A stretch of 64,000 nucleotides of DNA from Planctomycetaceae bacterium (GTDB taxonomy: Bacteria; Planctomycetota; Planctomycetia; Pirellulales; Pirellulaceae). Where the stretch lies: contig JABHUV010000219.1 in NCBI GenBank assembly GCA_018658605.1, positions 1-64,000 on the forward strand. Direction: 5' to 3'. Under the pieces are notes generated by a model that saw only the letters and a program-made list of their open reading frames with translations, had not been told where the DNA came from and made no database searches. Positions 53,476-62,356 of this stretch are shown here, piece after piece. The position numbers and the translations under genes are program-made. Within the stretch, counting starts at the first letter, position 1. Every line of letters begins with the position of its first letter.

Positions 53476-54732
53476 TTATTTAGAGCGGAATTCGTCCATG
53501 ATGTAACATATTCCCTTAGCCAATGTCTGGAATGCTGACAAATAGTTTCCTTGCTGGAAATATTCGGTGCCGTCTACTAGATGCTCGTCAAAGGGACCCC
53601 AGCGATAGTCTTTGTTAGATGTTTGTGCAATTTTGCGAATTTGTTTTGCCGTGGTTAACAGCTTCTCTAAAATTACCTTATTGGGGAGGCAACTTTCCCT
53701 GGTGTAAGGCCCTTTACCTAACGGACCCTCAGTCGTCGTTGGTTTTTCTGGTGGGTTGGATTGCTTAGACTTAATTAAGCCTGCCAATCCTGCGATAGTG
53801 CCAATCCCCACAGCACCGAGTCCAATGCGTAGATGGTCCGTCAAACCTAAAAATAAGCCAGCTAGGGCAAATGCTATGGCTGTAATCCAAAAGGCGGGAT
53901 GTGTATTTGTACGTTTGATTTTCCGTTGTTGGGATTCAAATGGCGTAGTGGTTTGCGTATCGGTGCAAACACGATCGCCAATTACTTGGATGATGATAAT
54001 GGTGATGTTATCAGGGCCGCCGCGGAGGTTTGCTAAGTCAACCAAAAATTGAGAGGCTTCTAGTGGGGGTAACGCGGCCATCGCTGCACCAATTTCAGCA
54101 TCCCCGACTTCTCCATTGAGCCCATCACTGCAAAGTAAGAAAGTGTCACCGAGTTGAACCGGAAAGGGGCCCTCACAATCGACTTGGACGTCGGGATTGG
54201 GACCGAGTGAGCGAGTGATTACGTTAGAGGGAATGTCATCGCTTTGGTGGCCTTGAGCACGCATTTCCCAGACTAGGCTGTGATCAAAAGTAAGTTGTTC
54301 AACAATGCCTTCACGGCGACGATAAACGCGACTATCTCCAACATGACCAACGACGGCACCCTGCGGTAATAACAACAACGCACTACACGTAGTCCCCATG
54401 TTGTGGAATTCAGGATTGACCTGGCCCTTGCGATGAATTTCATGATTGGCTTTTTCGATCGCCTGCTTTAACGCTAATGGAGGTGTCAAATCTTGAAAGA
54501 TTAGATAGTGATGGGGGATATGAGTAACAGCATCACTGCTTGCTAACTCACCTGCAGCATGAGCACCCATTCCATCGCAAACGACAAACAAGTGACCCCG
54601 TGTGTTGAATCCAGTAGCATCGTCTTGTATGACGACAACGGAACTGTCTTGATTTGTCGCGCGACGCATACCCTTGTCGGTAATCTCAATGACTGTTAGG
54701 CAATCAGTCCAAGGGTGTTGATGTTCAGCCAT
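53476..54732 (-). CDS. PP2C-type serine/threonine phosphatase with membrane segments
   Basis: 418 residues. PP2C motifs appear in order: RRATNQDSSVVV, FVVCDGMGAHAAGELAS, GHVGDSRVYRRREG, LLCSDGLNGEV and GGPDNITIIII, with the metal-binding aspartates kept. Two adjacent hydrophobic segments follow (about 277-315, WITAIAFALAGLFLGL and IGLGAVGIGTIAGLAGLI), then a helical tail of about 90 residues. It dephosphorylates Ser/Thr substrates, probably opposing Hanks-type kinases encoded elsewhere. Divergent from the PEGA protein gene. Confidence 0.9.
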   Translation of the reverse strand: MAEHQHPWTDCLTVIEITDKGMRRATNQDSSVVVIQDDATGFNTRGHLFVVCDGMGAHAAGELASSDAVTHIPHHYLIFQDLTPPLALKQAIEKANHEIHRKGQVNPEFHNMGTTCSALLLLPQGAVVGHVGDSRVYRRREGIVEQLTFDHSLVWEMRAQGHQSDDIPSNVITRSLGPNPDVQVDCEGPFPVQLGDTFLLCSDGLNGEVGDAEIGAAMAALPPLEASQFLVDLANLRGGPDNITIIIIQVIGDRVCTDTQTTTPFESQQRKIKRTNTHPAFWITAIAFALAGLFLGLTDHLRIGLGAVGIGTIAGLAGLIKSKQSNPPEKPTTTEGPLGKGPYTRESCLPNKVILEKLLTTAKQIRKIAQTSNKDYRWGPFDEHLVDGTEYFQQGNYLSAFQTLAKGICYIMDEFRSK

Positions 54733-54837
54733 GTGTTTTATGAAGGAGTTAGACTAGCGTGTTGTTTTTCGGAATTGTCACCGCAATGTATATTCTACAC
54801 TTATATACTCGGCAAAATGACCCTTGTTTCATTCCTC

Positions 54838-54932
54838 TTAGCACCAATTATCTGATGTCATAGATTGCTAATGACATCTGAGACTACTTTACCGTAAAAT
54901 TTTACCGCAGAGTTCATGAAAATTGGTGCTAA
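54838..54932 (+). promoter_or_regulatory. Nested inverted repeats in the leader of the PEGA gene
   Basis: An outer perfect 12-bp repeat (TTAGCACCAATT 54838-54849 with AATTGGTGCTAA 54921-54932) encloses a perfect 8-bp hairpin (GATGTCAT 54854-54861 with ATGACATC 54871-54878) and a direct repeat TTTACCG (54888-54894, 54901-54907). The right arm ends 3 bases before the GGAG ribosome binding site. Candidate cis-regulatory RNA or operator. Confidence 0.6.
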
Positions 54933-54947
54933 AACGGAGTGTTCCTA

Positions 54948-55457
54948 GTGAAAAAGGTTTGTATGTGTATTGTAGCGATGTTTTGTGTCGTGATCTTGCC
55001 CCACTTCTGCGAAGGCGCGGTACGACGCCGAGTGACTATTCGTAGTAATCCCCCCGGTGCGTTAGTGTTTATCGATGACCAGGAAATTGGGGTTACGCCT
55101 GTTTCAACGTCGTTTATTTATTACGGCACAAGGAAGATCCAACTCATCAAAGATGGTTATGAGACAGTAACGGTTTTGCGTACATTTAAGCCCCCGTGGT
55201 ATCAATGGGCCGGTATTGATTTCGTTACTGAAAACCTAGTGCGATCCGAGTTTCGGGACGAACGGCTAGTCGAATTTAAATTAATACCACTACGTATTAA
55301 AACCAATAAAGAACTTGTCGACCGTGGAAATCAGTTACGTCAACGGGTTCGCCAAGGCATTGTAACGACAGTACCAGTACAACCTAGGAATTTGCGCACA
55401 TTATATCCTCAACCCCGTACCACAACGCCTGTAAATAGGACTCCACGTCCTAGGTAA
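54948..55457 (+). CDS. PEGA-domain secreted protein
   Basis: About 169 residues from the GTG at 54948, with GGAG at 54936-54939; an in-frame GTG at 54939 is less well placed. A signal peptide (about 1-23) is followed by a PEGA domain (about 25-95): VTIRSNPPGALVFIDDQEIGVTPVST and YGTRKIQLIKDGYETV (in pieces). A charged stretch and a Pro/Arg/Thr-rich tail follow. PEGA domains often occur on surface or S-layer-associated proteins. The unusually structured leader suggests regulation at RNA or DNA level. Confidence 0.83.
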   Translation: MKKVCMCIVAMFCVVILPHFCEGAVRRRVTIRSNPPGALVFIDDQEIGVTPVSTSFIYYGTRKIQLIKDGYETVTVLRTFKPPWYQWAGIDFVTENLVRSEFRDERLVEFKLIPLRIKTNKELVDRGNQLRQRVRQGIVTTVPVQPRNLRTLYPQPRTTTPVNRTPRPR

Positions 55458-55491
55458 GCATTGTCAGCGGATTGCCGGATCAACTAGGTGA

Positions 55492-56688
55492 CTACCAGAG
55501 AGGTGATTTAACGCCTGTTCCGCTAGGCCGTCGATTCAGTGCACCACTGACGCCAAGTTGTCGCGGGTCGGTTGCTATTTTATCCGCAAAGATTCTTAAG
55601 TCATTCATGATTGGCCGTAGTCTTTTGGTGGCGTCCTCGACGTTCATCGAGGTACGACGAATTTGGTCATACAGTTCATCATCATGGATGAGTTTGTGTA
55701 AGCTACCGCGTGAGCTGTTTACGGTGGTTACCATTTGATCCATTTTTGTTACGAGGCTATCAAAATCCTCGACCGAGGAAGTGATAGATTCCACGAGTTG
55801 TTCTCCGCGTTCACCCAATGGTTGTGTGAATCTTTGCAAGTGTTCTAAATTAACCTGGGCCTGCTCACCAACAGTTTCGAATTGTTGCATCGTGACCTGC
55901 ACACTGTCCATCGTATTACTCGCCTGTTGCAAGATAACAGGGAACTGTTGGACTGCCTGTTTGAGTTTGGCAGTCACTTGGGGATCACCAACGATGGTAT
56001 CTATAGCAGTCATTGCGGTTGCAAATCGAGTCATCGCTTCCTCGGTTTTGCGAACTGCTTTTTTGAGGTCACTTTCATTATCAGAAAACGAGCTATTTAG
56101 ACTTTTCATAAGCGCAGTGAACTCATTGGCAGCTTGATCAATGCCTCCGCCCGCACGTTGTATAGAGGCGAAGGTCTCGGTCATGTTTTGTTGCATGGCA
56201 AGTAACGCTGACAATGGGTCAACTACAACCGTACCAAGACTGAGGTCGCCGCCGGCAGGAACCACTGCTTGGCTTTGAGTGGTTTCTTGTTCGTCAAGTA
56301 GACCATCATTATTGACATCAAAGTAACTTAGTCTTTCACTTGGTGCAGCGGAAGAAAATTCCAAAATTGCTTCACCCGTCAACAACGACCCCATTTTGAT
56401 GCGACAAATATCCTGATAACGCAAAGTGACGCCTTTATTGATTGCGAGTGTTAGTACAACGCCGTTGTCTTGCAGGTCGATTTCAAGTACCCGTCCGATT
56501 TGGACACCGTTTTTTTGTACGATTGTGTTTTTGTGTACGCCAGGCGTGGCTGGAAACTTGATCCGCATTTCATCGTAGGCAGATCCCAGTGTAGGCATGG
56601 CTCCAAATATAAACACAAGTGTAGACGTGACGATGATACCAAGCATCATCACGACTCCGATCATAAGTTTATCTCGTTTGTTATTCAT
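55492..56688 (-). CDS. MlaD-like MCE domain protein
   Basis: 398 residues. An N-terminal membrane anchor (about 9-29, GVVMMLGIIVTSTLVFIFG) precedes an MCE domain (about 38-110; VHKNTIVQKNGVQIGRVLEIDL, YQDICRIKMGSLLTGEAILEF in pieces). The remainder is a long helical coiled-coil-like region (about 170-380). MCE proteins bind phospholipid on the periplasmic side of an ABC transporter. Downstream of mlaF by 16 bases in the same operon. Longer than E. coli MlaD because of the helical tail. Confidence 0.88.
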   Translation of the reverse strand: MNNKRDKLMIGVVMMLGIIVTSTLVFIFGAMPTLGSAYDEMRIKFPATPGVHKNTIVQKNGVQIGRVLEIDLQDNGVVLTLAINKGVTLRYQDICRIKMGSLLTGEAILEFSSAAPSERLSYFDVNNDGLLDEQETTQSQAVVPAGGDLSLGTVVVDPLSALLAMQQNMTETFASIQRAGGGIDQAANEFTALMKSLNSSFSDNESDLKKAVRKTEEAMTRFATAMTAIDTIVGDPQVTAKLKQAVQQFPVILQQASNTMDSVQVTMQQFETVGEQAQVNLEHLQRFTQPLGERGEQLVESITSSVEDFDSLVTKMDQMVTTVNSSRGSLHKLIHDDELYDQIRRTSMNVEDATKRLRPIMNDLRIFADKIATDPRQLGVSGALNRRPSGTGVKSPLW

Positions 56689-56704
56689 CGGTTGTATAAA
56701 TCCT

Positions 56705-57574
56705 TTACCCGTCAGTTAATTCGACAACCCGTTGGCCAGCTTCACCATGGATAAATTGTGTAATTCGTAGATCGGCGTGGTGATCTAACAGACTGGGGGG
56801 TCCATCAAAAATAATTTGAGCATCGTTTCCCGCTAAGCGATCAATGGGATGGAGCATAATGATTCGGTCGGCGACCTTACGCGCTGTTTTCATGTCGTGT
56901 GTTACGATGACGCTAGTGACAGTGTGTTGGAGACGAGATCGCATGATAAGTTCATTGATGACATCACTAGCGATAGGGTCTAATCCGGTGGTGGGCTCGT
57001 CATAAAGCATGAGATCTGGCTTGAGGATGTTAGCTCGAGCGATAGCCACTCGTTTTCGCATCCCACCTGAGATTTCCATTGGGTACCGTTGGCAAACGTT
57101 GTCAGCTAAGCCGACTTCTCGCAAGCTTGCTGTCACAAGTGACATGATATCCTCTTCACATAATACTGTGTCCGAAGTGATATTTGATTCGGATTGTCGT
57201 ATTGGAAACCCAATGTTTTCCGCGATCGTTAGACTATCAAACAACGCTGCACCTTGAAAAACGAAACCAGTACGAGTTCGTAGGTGCGATAATTCAGCGT
57301 TTGTTGTTTGATATAGATTCACCCCGTCAAAGTGGACCGTGCCCGCTTGGCCTTGGATCAAACCAATCAGCGACTTTAATAGCACAGTTTTACCACAGCC
57401 ACTTTCACCAATGATTGCCAGTGTCTCACCGCGACGGATCTCTAGGGTTATGTCTTGTAGTACCACCCGTCCTTCAAAATTCACGCATAGTTGCCGGACT
57501 TCTACGAGGGGGGCGACAAAAGGGCGGTTGTTCTGCTGATTGGGCGCTGATTGAAGCGGCGGGGGTGAACTCAT
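56705..57574 (-). CDS. MlaF-like phospholipid ABC transporter ATPase
   Basis: 289 residues. Walker A GESGCGKT, Q-loop region TRTGFVFQGAALFDSL, signature ISGGMRKRVAIARA and Walker B LMLYDEPTTGLDP are all intact. A Pro/Gln/Asn-rich N-terminus of about 25 residues precedes the domain. It powers phospholipid transport between the membranes with the MlaE-like permease and MlaD-like protein. Overlaps mlaE by 4 bases (57571-57574), so the two are co-translated. Confidence 0.91.
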   Translation of the reverse strand: MSSPPPLQSAPNQQNNRPFVAPLVEVRQLCVNFEGRVVLQDITLEIRRGETLAIIGESGCGKTVLLKSLIGLIQGQAGTVHFDGVNLYQTTNAELSHLRTRTGFVFQGAALFDSLTIAENIGFPIRQSESNITSDTVLCEEDIMSLVTASLREVGLADNVCQRYPMEISGGMRKRVAIARANILKPDLMLYDEPTTGLDPIASDVINELIMRSRLQHTVTSVIVTHDMKTARKVADRIIMLHPIDRLAGNDAQIIFDGPPSLLDHHADLRITQFIHGEAGQRVVELTDG

Positions 57575-58437
57575 AGCAAGGCTTTTCCTCCAGATTGCAA
57601 TGGTAGGAAAAGCCGGTCGAGACCCAATCCGAGTAATAGGTCAACCCCGAGGATTAATACAAAGCTAATGACAAAGGCGGCTGTGGCAGCGCGTCCTACC
57701 CCTTTCGCGCCTACTTGGCAATGAAATCCGTAATAGCAGCTGACGATAGCAATCGTACATCCAAAGAACAGGCTTTTAATGAGCCCAGTGAGTAGATCCC
57801 AGCCACCCACAAAATCTCGTGAATATTGAAAATATAGGTGGGGATTAACATCGAGGGACAAATAGCTGTAGGCAAATCCGCCGAAGATTCCCATGAAATC
57901 TGCCATAATCGTGAGCGTAGGGATAAGTAGCAGAGCAGCGGCTACGCGGGGCACGACCAAATGATGGATGGGGTTGATACCCATACTTTCCAATGCATCG
58001 ATTTGCTCTGTGACTCGCATGGTTCCTAATTCTGCAGCCATGGCACTACCTACGCGTCCTGCTAACATCGTTGCGGCCAATACCGGCCCAAGTTCTCGGA
58101 CGAGCGTCATGTTTATGACAGCGCCCATGTGATTTGCCATTCCGATTTGGCTAAATTGAAAATGGCTTTGAACAGCAAGAACCATTCCAATAAAGAGTCC
58201 CGTTAGTGCGATGACGGGTAGGCTAAGCACTCCGATTTGAAAACAGGCGCTGACGAGTGTACCAGGTCGCATTTTGCGTCGGAAAAACCATTTCAAGATT
58301 TGTATAGTAAATAGTGTTAAATCACCGAGCTGGAAGATAAAGCTAGTGCAGCTATCGGTGATATTGCGCAGCAAGCCGTGAGAACGCAAGGCGTTGGGTG
58401 GTATTGCTGGTTTAACCGTCGTATCGACCGAGTTCAT
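57571..58437 (-). CDS. MlaE-like permease
   Basis: 288 residues with five to six membrane segments and the MlaE family core: FIGMVLAVQSHFQFSQIG, VRELGPVLAATMLAGRVGSAMAAELGTMRVTEQIDALESMGINP (in pieces) and a conserved YYGFHCQVGAKGVGRAATAAFV region. The permease subunit of an MCE-type lipid transporter, first gene of the mlaE-mlaF-mlaD operon. No mlaB or mlaC homologue is adjacent, so the set is reduced relative to E. coli. Confidence 0.9.
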   Translation of the reverse strand: MNSVDTTVKPAIPPNALRSHGLLRNITDSCTSFIFQLGDLTLFTIQILKWFFRRKMRPGTLVSACFQIGVLSLPVIALTGLFIGMVLAVQSHFQFSQIGMANHMGAVINMTLVRELGPVLAATMLAGRVGSAMAAELGTMRVTEQIDALESMGINPIHHLVVPRVAAALLLIPTLTIMADFMGIFGGFAYSYLSLDVNPHLYFQYSRDFVGGWDLLTGLIKSLFFGCTIAIVSCYYGFHCQVGAKGVGRAATAAFVISFVLILGVDLLLGLGLDRLFLPLQSGGKALL

Positions 58438-58623
58438 GAGCAGCCTAAAAAAGCGGAATTATTTGTTCCGTATTCTTGGTAGGTGTGGGCATCAAAAGTA
58501 GCGCACAACCGTACCTGCTTCAATTCTTCGGCTTGTTAACATAGAGAACTTAAGGGATTTTTACTGAAAATGCCGGTTTTAACGATTCCCGTTCGAAGGC
58601 TGTGTAAGCGTACACGAGTTCAC

Positions 58624-58661
58624 AAAAAATAAACGTCACTGTGCTTCGTTGGGTAAGCACA
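58624..58661 (-). terminator. Intrinsic terminator candidate for clpC
   Basis: On the minus strand a 7-bp stem (arms 58655-58661 and 58640-58646) with an 8-base loop is followed about 8 bases later by a T-rich run (complement of the A run at 58624-58632). It lies 30 bases beyond the clpC stop codon. Confidence 0.5.
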
Positions 58662-58690
58662 CACCGAGGAAAGACTCTCTAGGGTCTGCT

Positions 58691-58790
58691 CTACTCGGGT
58701 GTAGATTTGGGCTTGGTTTTCGGTTTAGCTTTAGGTTTTGCTTTGGCCTTTGGCTTAGCTTTCGTTTTGCGTTTAGGTTTTGTTGCTACG
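58691..58790 (-). repeat. Low-complexity Lys/Pro repeat coding region at the end of clpC
   Basis: About 30 codons encode repeated (A/T)KPK units (TKAKPKAKAKPKAKPKTKPK). The DNA shows matching short tandem repeats, which may expand or contract by slippage. Confidence 0.7.
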
Positions 58791-61321
58791 GTTTCTGTTC
58801 CTCCTTCATCATCATCTCTGGCAACCACCTTCTCGCAAAACTCACCTAGGAAATCAAGACGGGTGATTCGTTCATGATCGTCGTCCCAAATGGCGTCGAC
58901 CACAATTTTGTTCTTACCCTCAAATTCACCTTTGAGTAATTCCTCTGAAAGAGGGTCTTCAATCCGGCTTTCAATGGCTCGTCGCAACGGTCGCGCGCCG
59001 TAATCTGTGTTAGATCCGGCATTGACGAGATACTCTTTTGCGTCGTCGGTTAATTCCAACGCAATATTCATATCCGCAAGTCGTTCTCGAACTTTCGCCA
59101 ATTCCAAATCAATGACTTGTTTCAAGTCATTAATATCCAAGTGTCGAAAGATGATAGTGTCGTCGAGGCGGTTGAGAAATTCAGGGCGAAAGACTCGTTC
59201 GATTTGCTCCAGCACTCGGCCTTTCATTGACTCATAAGACGCATCATTATCGGGTGCTTGAAAACCAAAGGACGCTTCATTTTTAATTGCCTCCGCTCCG
59301 GCATTGGTAGTCATGATCAGAATTGTGTTGCGGAAGTCTACGTTGCGACCAAAACTATCGGTTAATCGTCCTTCTTCCATGACTTGCAGCAGCATGTTAA
59401 ACACATCGGGATGTGCCTTTTCAATTTCATCTAGCAATACGACAGCATAAGGTCGTCGCCGAATTTTTTCGGTCAATTGCCCACCTTCTTCAAACCCGAC
59501 ATATCCGGGAGGAGCACCGATGAGTCGGCTAATATTATGTTTTTCCATGTACTCACTCATATCAATATGTATGAGTGCGTCGGAGTCACCGAACATGTAT
59601 TCAGCGAGTGCTTTAGCGAGTAATGTTTTTCCGACACCTGTGGGCCCGGCGAACACAAAACAACCAGTCGGTCGTTTTGGATCTTTTAGACCACTGCGAC
59701 TACGGCGTACCGCTTTGGAAATCGCTGTGACCGCAGAGTCTTGGCTAATCACCGTCTTATGCAATTCGCTTTCCATTGCCATCAGACGCTTGCCTTCTTC
59801 CGTTGAAAGGCGAGTAAGTGGAACGCCAGTCATTTTCGAGACAACTTCAGCGATGACGTCTTCATCAACCACTCCGCCCGCTTCATCCGATTTATCTCGC
59901 CATTCTTGTGTGATGGTTTCCTTTTTCTTACGTAGTTTGTCAGCGCTGTCCCGCAACGAAGCAGCCTTTTCAAAATCCTGATTAGCCACCGCTTCTTCTT
60001 TTTCACTGTTGAGGGTTTCGATTTCAGTATCAAGCTCTTTTAGATTTGGCGGGCGGGTCATTGTCTTCAACCGAATACGTGCCCCGGCTTCGTCAATAAC
60101 GTCAATGGCTTTATCGGGTAAACATCGCGCGGGGATATAACGTTCAGAAAATTCAACCGCAGTTTCTAACGCTTCATCAGTGAATTCTACGCGATGATGT
60201 TCCTCATAACGCTGTCTTAGGCCTTTGAGGATTTCAACGGTTTCTTCCTTGCTGGTTGGGTTAACAATGATTTCTTGGAACCGTCGAGCGAGCGCATTGT
60301 CTTTCTCAATATATTTACGGTATTCGTCTAACGTTGTTGCGCCGATGCATTGGATTTCGCCTCGAGCTAACGCTGGCTTTAAAACGTTCGCCGCGTCAAT
60401 TGCGCCTTCTGCGCCACCAGCACCAACGAGTGTGTGGAGTTCGTCGATAAATAGGATGGTGTTCTTTGCGCGGCGTACTTCATTCATGACCGCTTTAATA
60501 CGCTCTTCAAATTGCCCACGATACTTAGTACCGGCTACCATCATCGCAAGATCTAACACAACGATTCGTTTGTCTGCTAACAGATCTGGGACTTCGCCAT
60601 CAATCACCCGCTGCGCGAATCCCTCAATGATGGCTGTTTTACCCACGCCCGCCTCGCCCAACAGCACAGGATTGTTTTTAGTACGACGACATAGCACTTG
60701 TATGGATCGTTCAATCTCTTGGTCACGACCAATGACGGGATCAAGTTTTCCTTGCTTGGCAAGTTCCGTCAGGTCACGCCCAAAGCTGTCCAACGCGGGT
60801 GTTTTTGATTTACTGCTTTTACCGCTTGATTCTGATGAACCTGAATCATGACGGGAGCGTTCGTCTTGTTCGCCGTTTTCGAGCCCATGCCCGAGCAGAT
60901 TGAGTACTTCTTCACGGACGTCCTCAAGCTTCATACCTAGGTTCATCAATACCTGGGCAGCCACGCCTTCTTGTTCGCGTAGAAGGCCCAGCAGGATATG
61001 TTCTGTACCGACATAATTATGGTTCAAGCTACGAGCTTCTTCCATGGAATACTCGAGAACTTTCTTAGCGCGTGGTGTTTGAGGGAGTTTCCCCATGGTC
61101 ACCATTTCGGGGCCACTTTGCACTAGTTTTTCGACTTCAAGGCGGATTTTGCGCAGATCGACATCTAAGTTTTTCAATACATTGGCGGCAACACCACTGC
61201 CTTCTTTGACCAGACCTAACAGGACATGTTCCGTACCAATGTACTCGTGATTAAATCGTTGTGCTTCTTGATTAGCAAGCTGCATCACCTTGCGTGCTCG
61301 ATCGGTAAATCGTTCGTACAT
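58691..61321 (-). CDS. clpC: ATP-dependent protease ATPase subunit ClpC
   Basis: About 876 residues from the ATG at 61321 (MYERFTDRARK, GAGGGAG upstream); an earlier in-frame ATG at 61378 would add 19 basic residues not usual for ClpC. Seen: two Clp N repeats (1-145), a Ser-rich linker (about 155-180), D1 AAA+ domain with Walker A GEAGVGKT (222-229), a UVR-like segment (about 430-470), D2 domain with GPTGVGKT, and a novel Lys/Pro tail of about 30 residues. ClpC unfolds proteins for ClpP. The promoter region carries inverted repeats at 61361-61430. Confidence 0.95.
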   Translation of the reverse strand: MYERFTDRARKVMQLANQEAQRFNHEYIGTEHVLLGLVKEGSGVAANVLKNLDVDLRKIRLEVEKLVQSGPEMVTMGKLPQTPRAKKVLEYSMEEARSLNHNYVGTEHILLGLLREQEGVAAQVLMNLGMKLEDVREEVLNLLGHGLENGEQDERSRHDSGSSESSGKSSKSKTPALDSFGRDLTELAKQGKLDPVIGRDQEIERSIQVLCRRTKNNPVLLGEAGVGKTAIIEGFAQRVIDGEVPDLLADKRIVVLDLAMMVAGTKYRGQFEERIKAVMNEVRRAKNTILFIDELHTLVGAGGAEGAIDAANVLKPALARGEIQCIGATTLDEYRKYIEKDNALARRFQEIIVNPTSKEETVEILKGLRQRYEEHHRVEFTDEALETAVEFSERYIPARCLPDKAIDVIDEAGARIRLKTMTRPPNLKELDTEIETLNSEKEEAVANQDFEKAASLRDSADKLRKKKETITQEWRDKSDEAGGVVDEDVIAEVVSKMTGVPLTRLSTEEGKRLMAMESELHKTVISQDSAVTAISKAVRRSRSGLKDPKRPTGCFVFAGPTGVGKTLLAKALAEYMFGDSDALIHIDMSEYMEKHNISRLIGAPPGYVGFEEGGQLTEKIRRRPYAVVLLDEIEKAHPDVFNMLLQVMEEGRLTDSFGRNVDFRNTILIMTTNAGAEAIKNEASFGFQAPDNDASYESMKGRVLEQIERVFRPEFLNRLDDTIIFRHLDINDLKQVIDLELAKVRERLADMNIALELTDDAKEYLVNAGSNTDYGARPLRRAIESRIEDPLSEELLKGEFEGKNKIVVDAIWDDDHERITRLDFLGEFCEKVVARDDDEGGTETVATKPKRKTKAKPKAKAKPKAKPKTKPKSTPE

Positions 61322-61360
61322 GATGACTCCCTCTTTATTGTGTTTTCTGATGCGTCTAAA

Positions 61361-61430
61361 TGACATACGTTTTGCCATCCAAAGCGAATCCGTATGTCAC
61401 ATATGTTTCAAAAGTTCCAAAAATTGAAAC
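61361..61430 (-). promoter_or_regulatory. Two inverted repeats upstream of clpC
   Basis: TGACATACG (61361-61369) with CGTATGTCA (61391-61399) is a perfect 9-bp stem with a 21-base loop about 40 bases before the start codon. Just upstream, GTTTCAA (61405-61411) and TTGAAAC (61424-61430) form a perfect 7-bp operator-like repeat. No CIRCE or CtsR consensus is seen. Confidence 0.5.
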
Positions 61431-61568
61431 AATGCTTTTTCAAATTGTAGTTCCTAGTTAACAACATAACCGAAAAAATACTTTTCGGGGATACCACCAA
61501 CTGGAATCTTAAGTTAAGTAGACACCGAGTTGGTTTTTATTGTTTATGAGTGATCGTAATTGTACGTA

Positions 61569-62294
61569 TTATGCGACCGCCGACGAAGAATCACTTTTAC
61601 TTTGGGACGTTAACTTCAATTCCAGCAATTCCAGTTCTCGCTTAATCTCAAATTCCCATTGCTTTGCTTCATCCCATTTTTGGATGTCCGTGATTTGAAT
61701 AAGCGCTTTTTCGATATGATTTGTGTGTCGTAATAAGGTAATCAGTAGTAATCTCGCTTCAATGTCATGAGGGGACTCTGCCAGAATTTGATTTATGATT
61801 GATTCAGATTCAAACCAGTTACCTTTGAAATACTGATTTCTTGCTTCGAGAAATAGTTTGTCGGAAATATCAGATGATTTACGGATTTTGTGGTGACCAC
61901 CTGAGTGACTTAAAATGTGTTTATCTGACTCAACCATTAGTGGTGGGGAATCAGACACGGTTTCATATTCTGTGTGTTGGTCTGTATAATCGCGATTGAA
62001 CTGGCGACGCATTTGCAGTTGAGTTGAATATTTACGGGTTATTCGGAAACCATCGGTGGCGCCGATGCTCCAGCATAGCCCTACACAGATCCAGATGACA
62101 TTCAGGCTACTACTCGGTACTGATTCGATCCACATAAATTGAAAGGTGAGAGCCAAGTTGAAGAGTACTCCAAACCCAGCGGCCATCCCCAGTCCTATCC
62201 ATTGACCGCGCAGCCATAGCCGAGACAAGCCCGGCCAAGCGGTTGTCATCCAAGGAGTAAGAATGATAGGTATCATGTTGGTAATAGAAGTCAT
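61569..62294 (-). CDS. Membrane protein with TPR-like tail, unknown function
   Basis: 241 residues. Two membrane segments at about 31-56 (WIGLGMAAGFGVLFNLALTFQF) and 63-82 (LNVIWICVGLCWSIGA), then a polar cytosolic linker (about 90-140, His/Ser-rich) and a helical TPR-like stretch (LFLEARNQYFKGNWFESESIINQILAESP and IEARLLLITLLRHTNHIEKALIQI in pieces). It may tether a protein-interaction domain to the membrane. 248 bases upstream of clpC on the same strand; a link with ClpC is possible but unproven. Confidence 0.6.
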   Translation of the reverse strand: MTSITNMIPIILTPWMTTAWPGLSRLWLRGQWIGLGMAAGFGVLFNLALTFQFMWIESVPSSSLNVIWICVGLCWSIGATDGFRITRKYSTQLQMRRQFNRDYTDQHTEYETVSDSPPLMVESDKHILSHSGGHHKIRKSSDISDKLFLEARNQYFKGNWFESESIINQILAESPHDIEARLLLITLLRHTNHIEKALIQITDIQKWDEAKQWEFEIKRELELLELKLTSQSKSDSSSAVA

Positions 62295-62356
62295 TGGTTA
62301 AAACAGAATTGTTAATAGGGATTCTACCGATTCCCTTCTTCTTGCGGCAAGGTTAC

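Noticed and set aside
58663..58675. RNase P RNA-like GAGGAAAG core
   Set aside because: Only the short core resembles RNase P RNA; the surrounding 250 bases lack its helices and it sits next to the clpC terminator.
59520..59981. 153-codon plus-strand frame opposite clpC
   Set aside because: Antisense of the ClpC D2 region; low-complexity Ser/Leu/Arg composition.
60225..60851. 208-codon open frame on the plus strand opposite clpC
   Set aside because: It is the antisense shadow of the highly conserved ClpC D1 region; the protein is Ser/Arg/Thr-rich without any domain.
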